NCBI RefSeq assembly: GCF_019970045.1
Contig: NZ_JAHXYI010000006.1
Span: 124,001-188,000, forward strand
DNA: 64,000 nucleotides
Reading direction: 5' to 3'
Origin: Chryseobacterium sp. GVT01B
GTDB taxonomy: Bacteria; Bacteroidota; Bacteroidia; Flavobacteriales; Weeksellaceae
The notes under the pieces were generated by a model, which saw only the letters and a program-made list of their open reading frames with translations, did not search any database and was not told the origin of the DNA. Positions 25,201 through 34,199 of this stretch are shown here, piece after piece (within the stretch, counting starts at the first letter, position 1; the number at the start of each line of letters is the position of its first letter). Made by a program: the position numbers and the translations under genes.

Positions 25201-26205
25201 CCGATCATTTCGGGACTGGAAACAATAGAAAAAATCAAGGAAATGTTTAACAAGCAAAATGAACTTTCACCTTTGGTTATCCTTCATACCTCTTCTGAAG
25301 AGCATGATGTCATCAATTCTTTCCGCCAGGAAAACAATTCTTACTTCCTGCTGAAGCCTATCAAATCTGAAGAGCTGTATAAAACATTGAAACAGGCCGT
25401 AAAATACACAGAAAAGGAAATCAGCCAAATTCCACAGCCGGAAACAGAAGCTTCATTACTGATGCAGGCGCCTAATGTTTTGCTGGTAGATGACAACCCT
25501 GTAAATATGGTCCTGAACCACAAAATGATACGTTCATTAATTCCCGATGCAGAACTCACAGAAGCTACAGACGGTCTTCAGGCTTGGGGACAATGTAAAG
25601 AAAAAGCATTCAATATCATTTTAATGGATGTTCAGATGCCGGTAATGGATGGTATTGAAGCTACAAAACAAATCCGTTTACTTCCCGGTTATGCCGATGT
25701 TCCGATTATTGGAGTAACAGCCGGAAATGTATTGGGTGAAAGAGAAAAATGTATGAATTCCGGGATGAATGATTTTCTGCCTAAACCTTTAAGACAGGCC
25801 GATCTTCTGGAAATGCTGAAGAAATACATTATGAATAAAAATCATACGATTTCTGAGGATTCTATAGATCAAACAAAATACCTGGACATTAATCTTTTGA
25901 ACGAACAAATAGGCGATGATGATGAAGATTTCAGAAAAATATTTTTGGGTCTCGTAATACAACAACTTACCCAAGCTGAAGAAGATATTAAAAAAAGCAC
26001 AGCAGAAAAAGACAGCACCAATCTGAAATTGATCCTTCACAAGCTCAAAGGAACAGCAGGAACAGCGGGATTGATACAGCTTACAAAAAATACGGCCAGC
26101 TGGGAAAATAAAGCAGATCCGGATATGGATTTTGCTTCTATGGAAAAAGAAATTATCCAGGAAATAACAATGGGATTACAATTAATTAACAACTTAATAC
26201 AATAA
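22297..26205 (+). CDS. Hybrid sensor histidine kinase (GAF, PAS x4, HisKA, HATPase, two REC, Hpt)
   Basis: The 1302-residue protein has no membrane segment. It starts with a GAF-like domain (about 20-150), then four PAS/PAC units (about 165-650). The HisKA box NMSHEIRTPLNGVIGFSDLL contains His682; the ATPase motifs are NLLGNAVKF, DTGIGIP and GTGLGLTIS. Two receiver domains follow (Asp965 in LMDYHMP, Asp1111 in LMDVQMP), then an Hpt domain with His1248 (LHKLKGTAGTAG). This is a complete internal phosphorelay. The output is probably the single-domain regulator 13 bp downstream; the cytosolic signal is unknown. Confidence 0.9.
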   Translation: MKKYPIPGNEEARMRKLEFLDLLNLEKDPQLDIFAETACLVTDCPAALIAMMESETQTIQSCVGLDLDFVDRKSTLCQYSIANGDVVVINDTLLDERSFDNPLILAGGIRFYAGIPLIDDEGFVLGTICVIDYKPKTITDDQISTLKKIGEAITKVLMGKRKNIQAEYFQQTFSISNNLICVLDKDFSIKDVNPAFESIFQLEKSQVIDQNFLNILGSHNSQLQLLTKNLPTTDEEVTFTTSTNIDDTQTIIVEWYLKLNQKHSEIFCFGINITQRIDEKLKLESSERRFRSFFENAIGLMSMHDMEGNITEVNEKGRETLQYSAEEVEGLNLKDLVPEKNWPLLEQYLERINKNQEDFGTMILKTKGGEEVIWMYHNLVEINKEGKPYVVSTALNVTERMTLEKDLVHTKKMLEQTSAVAQVGGWEVNLKKNTVFWSQSTREIHKIDKTFQPDLENALGFYSEDSREKLKLLFERAVKEGIPYDEELQLVRNDGVTIWVRVKGIPEFEDGTCIRVYGIIQDIDNFKNIYLELAKKEAMLQSFVAYVPATVAMFDKELNYLSVSSSWKDEFQMNDIRLIGENMFKISPDVPDERIRIYQDALAGIAYKNEDMAIEIPDKEVIQHYNIEVTPWYLSTHTIGGIIVSAQNITGSVRINKELKTAKKMADIANKAKSEFLANMSHEIRTPLNGVIGFSDLLLKTPLNEIQTQYLNYINESGENLLNIINDILDFSKIESGKMDLSIEKSNVYDIVSQVINVILYQSQKKNIELLLNIEQGLPETIWVDESRLKQILINLLGNAVKFTAQGEIELKVEKLKLDHKDITLRFSVRDTGIGIPKEKQQFIFDAFTQENSSISKRYGGTGLGLTISNNILKYMGSGLSLVSEVDKGSVFYFDIQIPCEMTERPEDEDLKINRVLIVDDNEANRVILQHMLAYKNIDSKLAANGMEALQILLAGERFDVILMDYHMPIISGLETIEKIKEMFNKQNELSPLVILHTSSEEHDVINSFRQENNSYFLLKPIKSEELYKTLKQAVKYTEKEISQIPQPETEASLLMQAPNVLLVDDNPVNMVLNHKMIRSLIPDAELTEATDGLQAWGQCKEKAFNIILMDVQMPVMDGIEATKQIRLLPGYADVPIIGVTAGNVLGEREKCMNSGMNDFLPKPLRQADLLEMLKKYIMNKNHTISEDSIDQTKYLDINLLNEQIGDDDEDFRKIFLGLVIQQLTQAEEDIKKSTAEKDSTNLKLILHKLKGTAGTAGLIQLTKNTASWENKADPDMDFASMEKEIIQEITMGLQLINNLIQ

Positions 26206-26218
26206 AAAAAATAAAACT

Positions 26219-26572
26219 ATGTTGATTCTAATCGCTGAAGACGACGAACTGATTCTAAAAACGATAGAGCACAAATTATTAAAAGAAGGGCACGAAGTGA
26301 TCCTAACCCGCAATGGTAAAGATGCTATCGAAACCCTAAAAACCAAAGAGGTAGATCTGGCAATTACAGATATTATGATGCCCTTTGCCTCCGGAATTGA
26401 AATACTTTCAGCCATCAAAACGATGGATAAGCAGACTCCGGTGATCATGCTTTCCAGTATGGGGCAGGAAGAAGTGGTACTGAATGCTTTTGACCTTGGA
26501 GCTGCCGATTTTATAGTAAAACCATTTAGTCCCAATGAATTGATATTAAGAATAAAAAGATTTTCAAAATAA
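26219..26572 (+). CDS. Single-domain response regulator
   Basis: The 117-residue protein is only a receiver domain: acidic pocket AEDDE, phosphoacceptor Asp in AITDIMMP, Ser in MLSS, and Lys in FIVKPF. It has no output domain, so it must act by protein contact, perhaps on the membrane HEAT-like protein encoded 9 bp downstream. It sits directly after the hybrid kinase and probably receives phosphate from the Hpt domain. Confidence 0.85.
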   Translation: MLILIAEDDELILKTIEHKLLKEGHEVILTRNGKDAIETLKTKEVDLAITDIMMPFASGIEILSAIKTMDKQTPVIMLSSMGQEEVVLNAFDLGAADFIVKPFSPNELILRIKRFSK

Positions 26573-26581
26573 ACTACAGCC

Positions 26582-27646
26582 ATGTTTCTCACCACTTCTG
26601 TGCATTTTCTATTTCTCGTATTTCTGGGAATGCTTGCTTTAGTACTCTTACTGATCATAGCCGTACTCATTTACAGCTTTTATCAGTATAGAGAATCCCT
26701 CCATATTTTCAGATGGTCAGAAATGATTAATAAAAGAATCTCAGAAGTGATTGTATATGGTGAAGAAACCTCTGCAGACCCTAACTTTTCAACAGCATCC
26801 GGAAATTCTTTATTCAGAAATTTATTCCTTCAGAAACTGGCAGAGTCCGAGAAGAAATTTTCCGGGGCAGCACAGCATAAACTTAAAGACCTTTTCCATG
26901 AATATGGCCTTCAGGAAGAAGCATTAAAAAAACTGAATCAGAAAAAGATACATTTAATTGCAGGAGGCATACAGGAGCTTACAGCAATGAATGTAGAAGA
27001 ATTACTTCCAAAAATTTCTACATTTTTAACGCATCCTTCAGCACAGGTTTACCAGGAAGCACAATATGCAATGGTTCATTTCAAAGGATTTGAAGGGCTT
27101 CATTTCCTGAACAGCATATCAACAAAAATATCAGAATGGCAACAGCTTCGTCTGCTTATTTCAGTCACCAGTATTCCTGAGAATTCCAGTAATAGTATTA
27201 AAAGCTGGGTTGAAAGCTCAAATGACTCAGTGATCATTTTTACCCTTAAACTGTTAAGAAAATTTCAGGTATTACCGCTTTATCCTACAGTTATCGATTT
27301 GCTGGATCATCCTTCCATTGAAGTTCGGGTACAGGCAGTACAGACATTGTTATCCCTTGAAAATTCTTCAACCATTGTCCATCTCATAGAAGTGTATCCT
27401 CAGCAGCCTCTTGAAGTGCAGAAAGAAATCCTTAAAGTAATGAAGAAGTCAAAAGACCGATGCTCAGTAGATTTTCTGAAAGATCAATTGTTAAATACTA
27501 CTGATTCAGGAATAAAAGTCTATGCAGCAGAAGCCCTATGCTCACTGGAAAAACAGGATTACCTGATGGAAGTATCTAAAAATGAGACTTCATCAGAAGA
27601 ATTAATCCAAATCATCAAATACGCATTACAGGAAAAAGTATGTTAG
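26582..27646 (+). CDS. HEAT-repeat-like membrane-anchored protein
   Basis: The 354-residue protein has one N-terminal membrane helix (about 7-33, LVFLGMLALVLLLIIAVLIYSF), then a cytosolic helical-repeat region. From residue 140 on, HEAT-like pairs are visible (LTHPSAQVYQEAQYAMVHF, LLDHPSIEVRVQAVQTLL, TDSGIKVYAAEALCSLE). It overlaps the next gene by 7 bp, showing translational coupling. Placed between a lone receiver and the glycosyltransferase, it is a good candidate for an adaptor that couples the phosphorelay to glycan synthesis; this is inference. Confidence 0.7.
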   Translation: MFLTTSVHFLFLVFLGMLALVLLLIIAVLIYSFYQYRESLHIFRWSEMINKRISEVIVYGEETSADPNFSTASGNSLFRNLFLQKLAESEKKFSGAAQHKLKDLFHEYGLQEEALKKLNQKKIHLIAGGIQELTAMNVEELLPKISTFLTHPSAQVYQEAQYAMVHFKGFEGLHFLNSISTKISEWQQLRLLISVTSIPENSSNSIKSWVESSNDSVIIFTLKLLRKFQVLPLYPTVIDLLDHPSIEVRVQAVQTLLSLENSSTIVHLIEVYPQQPLEVQKEILKVMKKSKDRCSVDFLKDQLLNTTDSGIKVYAAEALCSLEKQDYLMEVSKNETSSEELIQIIKYALQEKVC

Positions 27647-30600
27647 AATTCTCACACATTATCTATGAAGTTGTTATCTGGGTGTTTCTGATTTACGGAA
27701 CAGCAATAACCCTTATCTATGGCTGGATAGGAATCTATGCGCTTGGAGCTGTACTTCGTTATAAAAAAGAAAATACATTTACAGATTACAGTGTTATTGC
27801 AGCAAACCCTAATGCTCCTGTATTCAGTGTTATTGCTCCGGCTTATAATGAAGGAATGACCATTGTAGAAAATGTTCGTTCTCTGTTATCCCTTTACTAT
27901 CATAATCTGGAAATTATCATTGTAAATGACGGAAGTAAGGATGACTCTATCCAAAAGCTTATTGAAGCTTATGAATTGGAATCCATGGCTTATTTCATTC
28001 AGGGAAAAATAGAAACCAATACCGTAAGAGGTGTTTATAAAAGTAAAAATCCAGCCTTCAAAAAGCTGATCGTTGTCGATAAAGAAAATGGTGGTAAAGC
28101 AGATGCTCTGAATGTGGGAGTGAATATTTCTTCCGGTGAATATCTGGTTTGCATTGACGTAGACTGTATTCTGGAGCAGGATGCGATTCTAAAACTCGCA
28201 AAACCAATGCTGGAACAGACCGATAAAAAGTTCATCGCCTGTGGTGGAGTCATTCGTCTGGCCAATAACTGTGTGATAGAAAACGGCAAAATAGTAAGTG
28301 TCAACATGCCGAAAACCCTTTTGGGCAGAACCCAGGCATTAGAATACATCAGAGCTTTTGTACTCGGACGTATGGCTTGGTCCAGAGCATCAGGATTGAT
28401 TCTCATCTCCGGCGCTTTCGGAGTTTTTGACAGAAAAATAGTACTCGCTTGCGGCGGCTATGATAAAAACACAGTGGGAGAGGATATGGAGCTGGTGGTA
28501 AGAATGAGAAAGTACATGGAAGAAAAAAATGAACCTTATGAAGTACTTACCATTCCGGATCCTTTATGCTGGACAGAAGTTCCCGAATCTAAAGATATTC
28601 TCAGAAAACAACGTAACAGATGGATGCGTGGAACGATGGAAACCCTGTGGAAGCACAGAAAAATGATGTTCAATCCGAAATACGGAAAATTAGGAATGAT
28701 AAGCCTTCCTTATTGGTTCTTTTTTGAATTTTTGGGTCCGCTAGTTGAGTTTTCAGGATATATCATCTTTATTATCTTTTTACTGTTGGGAATTATCAAC
28801 TGGCCGTTTTTTACGGTTCTGTTTGCCCTCGTGATCTCAATGGGATTTCTTTATTCTATCTATTCAATATTAGTAGATCTTGTAAGCCATCAGGTTTATA
28901 CCAAAAGAAAAGATTTCCTGGCGCTTATTGTAACGGCTTTTTCCGAACCTTTTTACTTCCATCCTATTGTGGTAAAAGCAGGAGTAAGCGGGTTTATAGA
29001 TTATTTCAAAAAATCCCACGGATGGGGCGAAATGACAAGACAAGGCTTCAATCAAAGCACGCAGCATTTACCTTTTAAAGAAAGAATGCTTGCCATTCTG
29101 CAGTCTGGCCTTAAAAGATGGGGAATACTCGCATTGGTTTTTTTTGCTTTATTTTTAGTGGGAGTAACTGCAGAATGGTTATGGTACCGGTATACTTTTC
29201 CTAAATTTGATACCCCAGCGATTGTCGGGAATCTTTTCACAGAGAATATTTTATTTGCCTTAAGACTCACATTTTGTGTTGGAATTGCTTATCTGATTAT
29301 TAATTTTATCAGAGAAGGCTGGGCAAAGACTCTGACGACTGTGGCTTTGCTTATTGTAACCGTTACTCAGTATATTTTATTCCTGTATTTCTCAGAAACC
29401 CGCAACATATTAGGCGCAGACCTTTTATACTACAGCAAAGAAGAGATGAAGCAGATTTTACAGGCAAGCGGAATGCTTAATTTTAAGAACTTTGCCCTGC
29501 TGGGTATTTTAATCACAGTCTCTTTTGTCCCTATATGGATAGCCAGTAAAACAGCCTTAAAATCCATCTATCCGGGACTTATATTACTTGTTTTCGGATT
29601 AGCAGCCTTTTTCATTCCATCCAACATATTAGGATCCAAAACCTTGAGCTCTGAGAATGAATTTAACCAAAATGCAGCAAAAAGTAAATGGGCTTATTTT
29701 TTTAAATCCAATGAAGACAATTTCATCAGCGATCATCCTGAACTGAATGAATTACTGAGTGAAAATGAAGATTTCACCGCCAATGCCGAAATGCTCAATA
29801 AAAATTTCCCTTTCTGGAGGAAAGAAAATACCCCGGATTTTTTAGGATATTATTTTAACAGATCTGAGAAAGTTCCCAACCTTGTTTTCCTTATCATGGA
29901 AGGTTTCGGACATGCTTATACTTCACCAAAAGGATATATCGGGAACTTCACCCCTTACTTGGATTCTTTGTCCGGCAAAGCATTGTATTGGGAAAGCGCT
30001 TTAAGCTCAGCGGGAAGAACATTTGGAGCATTGCCATCAATCACAGGATCGCTTCCTTTTGGAAAGAACGGATTCCTTGAAATAGAAAAAACTCCTGAAA
30101 ATTTCAATCTTTATAATATCCTGAAAGCCAATGGATTTGAAACAGGTTTTTATTATGGAGGCCATACATCCTTTGACCGTTACCGTGAATTCCTTGAATA
30201 CAGCGGGGTAGATCATATCATAGATGAACCCTCATTCAGCAGTCCTTACCGTAAGCTTCCCGCCAATAACGGAGAAAGCTGGGGATATGAAGATCAGGCA
30301 GTTTTTGGTAAAATGCAGCAACAGCAAAAGCCGCAGGACAGACCTTATTTCAATATGATTCTTACCCTTTCAACGCATAATCCTTTTTTAATCAACAATA
30401 AAGGTTATTATGAAAAGCTTTACAATCAAAAGCTGAATTCTGGTATTTTAACTTCCGAACAGAAAAAATGGGCCACAGCGCATAAAGACCAGCTGATTTC
30501 GGTTCTTAATGCCGATGATGCCATCAAAGGATTCTTTGAAAGTTACAGCAAACGTCCGGATTTCAAGAATACCATTTTTGTGATCACAGGAGATCACAGT

Positions 30601-31077
30601 ATGCCTGAAATCACATTAGAGTCTAAAATTGACAGATTCCATGTACCTTTAATGATCTATTCACCTTTGTTGAAAGAATCAAAACGTTTCTATAAAACTG
30701 TAAGCCATTTTGATATTGCTCCCTCTATTTTGGCTTATTACAGAAATAATTATAAGCTCAGTACACCTTCAACAGTAACATGGGTAGGAAGAGGGTTTTC
30801 TCCGGATTCCGAAATCAGCAAAACCGGAATTCCAATGATGCAGAGTAAAAACCAGCTTATTGATTTTGTTTCTGAAAAGTATTATATTCATGACGGACAG
30901 CTTTTCACCCTGAAAGACATGGAAGAAGATGCCTCCAATGATAACGCAGCCCTGAATAAGATCAACGGCAGATTCAATCAGTACAAAAGCATGAATTCAC
31001 AGTTTTATTCTACTAAAAAACTGATGCCAGATTCGGTAATGATCAACTTTAGGAAAAAAGTAAAATCAAAGTTTTAA
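27640..31077 (+). CDS. Fusion of family 2 glycosyltransferase and LtaS-type sulfatase-fold transferase
   Basis: The 1145-residue protein starts with a membrane helix and then a PgaC-like GT2 domain (residues about 58-330) with VNDGSKDD, CIDVDC, GEDMELVVRM and the processive-synthase QRNRW motif. Several membrane helices (about 355-460 and 485-665) follow. The C-terminal ~430 residues form a sulfatase/alkaline-phosphatase fold: LIMEGFGHAY, SAGRTFGALPSITGSLP with Thr794 as probable nucleophile, GGHTSFDRY, and TGDHSMPE. LtaS-type enzymes transfer phosphoglycerol or phosphoethanolamine. The fusion suggests a polymer made and decorated by one polypeptide. It ends in a 4-bp overlap with the convergent YaiO-like gene. 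Confidence 0.85.
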   Translation: MLEFSHIIYEVVIWVFLIYGTAITLIYGWIGIYALGAVLRYKKENTFTDYSVIAANPNAPVFSVIAPAYNEGMTIVENVRSLLSLYYHNLEIIIVNDGSKDDSIQKLIEAYELESMAYFIQGKIETNTVRGVYKSKNPAFKKLIVVDKENGGKADALNVGVNISSGEYLVCIDVDCILEQDAILKLAKPMLEQTDKKFIACGGVIRLANNCVIENGKIVSVNMPKTLLGRTQALEYIRAFVLGRMAWSRASGLILISGAFGVFDRKIVLACGGYDKNTVGEDMELVVRMRKYMEEKNEPYEVLTIPDPLCWTEVPESKDILRKQRNRWMRGTMETLWKHRKMMFNPKYGKLGMISLPYWFFFEFLGPLVEFSGYIIFIIFLLLGIINWPFFTVLFALVISMGFLYSIYSILVDLVSHQVYTKRKDFLALIVTAFSEPFYFHPIVVKAGVSGFIDYFKKSHGWGEMTRQGFNQSTQHLPFKERMLAILQSGLKRWGILALVFFALFLVGVTAEWLWYRYTFPKFDTPAIVGNLFTENILFALRLTFCVGIAYLIINFIREGWAKTLTTVALLIVTVTQYILFLYFSETRNILGADLLYYSKEEMKQILQASGMLNFKNFALLGILITVSFVPIWIASKTALKSIYPGLILLVFGLAAFFIPSNILGSKTLSSENEFNQNAAKSKWAYFFKSNEDNFISDHPELNELLSENEDFTANAEMLNKNFPFWRKENTPDFLGYYFNRSEKVPNLVFLIMEGFGHAYTSPKGYIGNFTPYLDSLSGKALYWESALSSAGRTFGALPSITGSLPFGKNGFLEIEKTPENFNLYNILKANGFETGFYYGGHTSFDRYREFLEYSGVDHIIDEPSFSSPYRKLPANNGESWGYEDQAVFGKMQQQQKPQDRPYFNMILTLSTHNPFLINNKGYYEKLYNQKLNSGILTSEQKKWATAHKDQLISVLNADDAIKGFFESYSKRPDFKNTIFVITGDHSMPEITLESKIDRFHVPLMIYSPLLKESKRFYKTVSHFDIAPSILAYYRNNYKLSTPSTVTWVGRGFSPDSEISKTGIPMMQSKNQLIDFVSEKYYIHDGQLFTLKDMEEDASNDNAALNKINGRFNQYKSMNSQFYSTKKLMPDSVMINFRKKVKSKF

Positions 31078-32306
31078 AACTTTCTGGTATAGCCTAATGT
31101 AATATCAAATTGATTCCCTTTTTCACCCGGACGGTATTCCTGGTTATAATACATGGTTCCCACTGAAAACAGATTGGAATGATAGGAGAAATTGTATTCA
31201 CCACCTATTTTAAACGTTTTAAGCTTAAAAGTTTCATTTTCCAGAAGATTGTTTCGGTTTTCTTCCGGGCTGATCCCGGTTCCGATCTGAAAAGCAAAAT
31301 AATCCTGAGCCCCTTTTGTATAATACCTTACAGTTCCCGTATAAGAATGTGAAATATTCTTGCTGTCTGGAGTGATATAAGTACGCAGATTAAACCAGAA
31401 ATTTTTATAATATTTCCCTACGGCAGCGGTATACATCCAGATACTGCTGCTGAAATAAAGCTGACGGTAACCTATTTCGGCTTCAAAACTATGGGGAAGG
31501 TTTGCATTCAGGGAAACTCCGGTTCGGTACTTCGGAAACAAACCGACATCATCAGAATATCCTCCGCCAACATACAGGTAGAACATCTTGGAAAGCCTTG
31601 GATAAGCCTCCAATTCAATTTGTGTGCCGCCCTGGGCAAATTTATTGGCATAATTTCCACGAAGAATCACAGAACCGATAGGAGTAATCCTCTTGTAACT
31701 TACCCCCACAATATGCCAGTCATCATCAAACTGTTTGTCAAAATGAGAATAATTATAAACAATTCCTACTGCATTTTTAGAATTAAGCTCATTGATTCTT
31801 ACCGCAAGAGCCCTTGCTTCAGTATTCTTAGGATTGATGGTCAAAAGAGTAGTTACAGCTTTATCTGCTTCCTCATAATTATCCATCCCAAAATACACTT
31901 TTGTTTTCAGCAATAATAATGTTTCAGATTTAGGATGATAGGAGAGTCCTCTATCTAAGATTTCAATAGCTTTTGTATTCTGATCATTCCAGTATTCCAA
32001 TGAAGCATAAGCCAGAAAATAATCTTCATCCTGAACCTCTTTTTTTTCAAGCTCTTCAAATATGGCTCTTGCAGACACCAGGTCTTTGTTCCAGGTATAC
32101 AGCCTTCCCAGGAAAACTGAAATATCTGTATAATTAGGCGCTTTTTCCAATGCCTCTTTAGCCAGAGCAATAGATGCAGGATAATCTTTCTGTTCAAAAG
32201 CAGCATTTCGTGCTTTAACGAATAATTCATCAGCGGATAAATTCTGCTGACTATACATTGTAATGGGAAAAAGTAATGCAAATAAAAAGGTTGAATATCT
32301 TTTCAT
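31074..32306 (-). CDS. YaiO-family outer-membrane beta-barrel protein with TPR-like N-terminus
   Basis: The 410-residue protein has a signal peptide (LFALLFPITMYSQQ), then TPR-like helical repeats (residues about 22-170, ASIALAKEALEKAPNYTDI and similar), then a beta-rich barrel region with alternating aromatic strands ending in DITLGYTRKF, a C-terminal Phe as in many outer-membrane barrels. YaiO-like and PgaA-like proteins combine TPRs with a barrel for glycan export. Convergent overlap with the GT2-sulfatase gene supports a shared surface-glycan role. Confidence 0.8.
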   Translation of the reverse strand: MKRYSTFLFALLFPITMYSQQNLSADELFVKARNAAFEQKDYPASIALAKEALEKAPNYTDISVFLGRLYTWNKDLVSARAIFEELEKKEVQDEDYFLAYASLEYWNDQNTKAIEILDRGLSYHPKSETLLLLKTKVYFGMDNYEEADKAVTTLLTINPKNTEARALAVRINELNSKNAVGIVYNYSHFDKQFDDDWHIVGVSYKRITPIGSVILRGNYANKFAQGGTQIELEAYPRLSKMFYLYVGGGYSDDVGLFPKYRTGVSLNANLPHSFEAEIGYRQLYFSSSIWMYTAAVGKYYKNFWFNLRTYITPDSKNISHSYTGTVRYYTKGAQDYFAFQIGTGISPEENRNNLLENETFKLKTFKIGGEYNFSYHSNLFSVGTMYYNQEYRPGEKGNQFDITLGYTRKF

Positions 32307-32495
32307 TGAAAGTTTAATTATTAATGAACTTCTGGTATCACAAATATATTGAACTTTTACATCACAACCCAGAGATTATTCGTCAGAACTTATATTTTTT
32401 AGATTATTTTTCAATTAAATAACCCATAAAAAGCAATTATGATGGAATAATTATTGCCGTAATTAAAAAAACTGATTTATTCAAAAAATTCTATC

Positions 32496-33269
32496 ATGAA
32501 AATAGCCACTTATAATGTTAATGGAGTCAACGGACGCCTGCCCGTCTTACTGAAATGGCTTAAAGAAGCCTCGCCGGATATTGTCTGCCTTCAGGAATTA
32601 AAAGCACCTCAGGAACGTTTTCCGGTAGAAGAAATTAACAAAGCAGGCTATGAGGCGATCTGGAATGGACAAAAAAGCTGGAACGGAGTTGCCATACTGG
32701 CGAAAAACAAAGAAATTACGGAGGTACAAAGATCTTTACCCGGAGATTCCGAAGACATTCAAAGCCGTTATATTGAAGCAATCATTGATAAAATGGTAAT
32801 CTGCTGTCTTTATCTCCCGAATGGCAATCCTTATCCCGGACCAAAATTCGATTATAAATTATCCTGGATCAAACGTTTTAAAAGAAGAACCAGCCAACTT
32901 ATTACAATGGAGCTTCCTGCCATACTTATTGGTGACTTTAATATCATTCCCGAACCTATTGACGTGTACAAACCTGAACGCTGGGAAAATGATGCCCTGT
33001 ACAGAACAGAGGTAAGAAAAGCCTACAAAGATCTTCAGAAGAAAGGATGGCTTGATGCGATACGCAGTCTTTATCCCGAAGAAAAAATATACACCTTCTG
33101 GGACTACTTATACAAAGCTTACGACAGGAATGCAGGCATGAGGCTGGACCATATTTTACTGAGTCCTTATCTGCAGAACCGGCTGCAGTCCGGTAGAGTA
33201 GACAGTCATGTACGCGGCTGGGAAAAAAGCAGCGATCATGCTCCGGTGTGGATTGAGCTCGCAGACTAA
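32496..33269 (+). CDS. xth: Exodeoxyribonuclease III
   Basis: The 257-residue protein shows the exonuclease III/AP-endonuclease signature throughout: KIATYNVNGVNGRL at the start, DIVCLQELKA with the metal-binding Glu, LIGDFNIIPEPIDV, MRLDHILLS and the catalytic SSDHAPVW at the end. It removes 3' blocks and incises abasic sites in base-excision repair. Length fits the XthA family. It stands alone, between the divergent YaiO-like gene and a convergent repressor. Confidence 0.93.
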   Translation: MKIATYNVNGVNGRLPVLLKWLKEASPDIVCLQELKAPQERFPVEEINKAGYEAIWNGQKSWNGVAILAKNKEITEVQRSLPGDSEDIQSRYIEAIIDKMVICCLYLPNGNPYPGPKFDYKLSWIKRFKRRTSQLITMELPAILIGDFNIIPEPIDVYKPERWENDALYRTEVRKAYKDLQKKGWLDAIRSLYPEEKIYTFWDYLYKAYDRNAGMRLDHILLSPYLQNRLQSGRVDSHVRGWEKSSDHAPVWIELAD

Positions 33270-33356
33270 TTGTAACTCAAGAATAACAAGATCATATATA
33301 GTATACTCCCGGTTTATAAAATCAGGAGTATAGTATATAATATGGTTGATTGAAAA

Positions 33357-34145
33357 CTAAGACTGTTTACGGCGACGACCGGAAACCTTTTTATCAAGAT
33401 CCCTGATGTCCTGTCTCAGCTCACGGAACATTTCTTTAAAATTATAGCTTTCATAGTCACCCGGCTCAAAATCTTCCGGAAAAATTCCTGAAGCATACTG
33501 CCAGATTTCTACAACTTCTTCAAACGGAATCTCATAAGGCTCATAAAAAGAATTGTCAGCACTTACACAGATTGCATTTTCTTTTCTTTCCTTAAAACGT
33601 TTATAGGTAATCCCATCATTCAACGTAACAAAAACATAGGTTTTTCCCTGTTTCAAATCATTGATTCCTTCTACATATTTTCCTACAATATAGGAACCGC
33701 TTCTGAATGGAGGCATAGAATCCCCATCTGCAGGGAATGCTCTGTATTTTCCGTTCGTAAGGAAGGGAAGAGCAATACGCTGAAGACTTTCAATATAATC
33801 TACATCACTGTAACCTTCCAGATATCCCATAGAAGCTTTTTGAGGGATAATCTCTATGGTATCATTTCCATGTGTGTCTACCGCAACCGGAAGCACAATT
33901 CTGTTGTCCGGCAATTTCAGCATATCATCCATAGGATACTTCTGAATATCTACCGACAGCATAAGATCAATACTTACATGAAAATATTTGGAGATTTTTA
34001 CAAGCAGTTCGATAGGAGGTTCAGATATTCCGTTCTCATATTTTGAATAACGGACTCTGGAAATCATCAGTTCATCAGCTACATTTTGTTGGGAGAGCTT
34101 TCTCTTGGCTCTTAAGAAGCGTATATTATTTGAAAAAATTGACAT
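33357..34145 (-). CDS. XRE/S24 (LexA/CI-like) transcriptional regulator
   Basis: The ATG at 34145 (MSIFSNNIRFLRAKRKLSQ) is preferred; the frame is open to 34199 but those extra residues are hydrophobic and unlike the family start. Residues 1-65 are an XRE helix-turn-helix (LSQQNVADELMISRVRYSKYENG). The C-terminal half is an S24 peptidase-like domain with Ser in GDSMPPFRSGSYIVG and Lys in GITYKRFK, so RecA-stimulated or spontaneous self-cleavage is possible. Such proteins control SOS, competence or phage-like genes. No prophage genes are visible nearby; targets are unknown. Confidence 0.85.
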   Translation of the reverse strand: MSIFSNNIRFLRAKRKLSQQNVADELMISRVRYSKYENGISEPPIELLVKISKYFHVSIDLMLSVDIQKYPMDDMLKLPDNRIVLPVAVDTHGNDTIEIIPQKASMGYLEGYSDVDYIESLQRIALPFLTNGKYRAFPADGDSMPPFRSGSYIVGKYVEGINDLKQGKTYVFVTLNDGITYKRFKERKENAICVSADNSFYEPYEIPFEEVVEIWQYASGIFPEDFEPGDYESYNFKEMFRELRQDIRDLDKKVSGRRRKQS

Positions 34146-34199
34146 TGATAAAAGTATGTAAGCAAAAATACAAAATTTGTATGCGTTACCAACCACCAA

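Noticed and set aside
26194..26670. 158-codon minus-strand frame across the response regulator
   Set aside because: It is antisense to the receiver gene with all catalytic residues; low-complexity Ser/Ile content is typical of shadows.
33357..34145. Prophage repressor marking a prophage
   Set aside because: The XRE/S24 protein is phage-repressor-like, but no integrase, structural or lysis genes are found around it.
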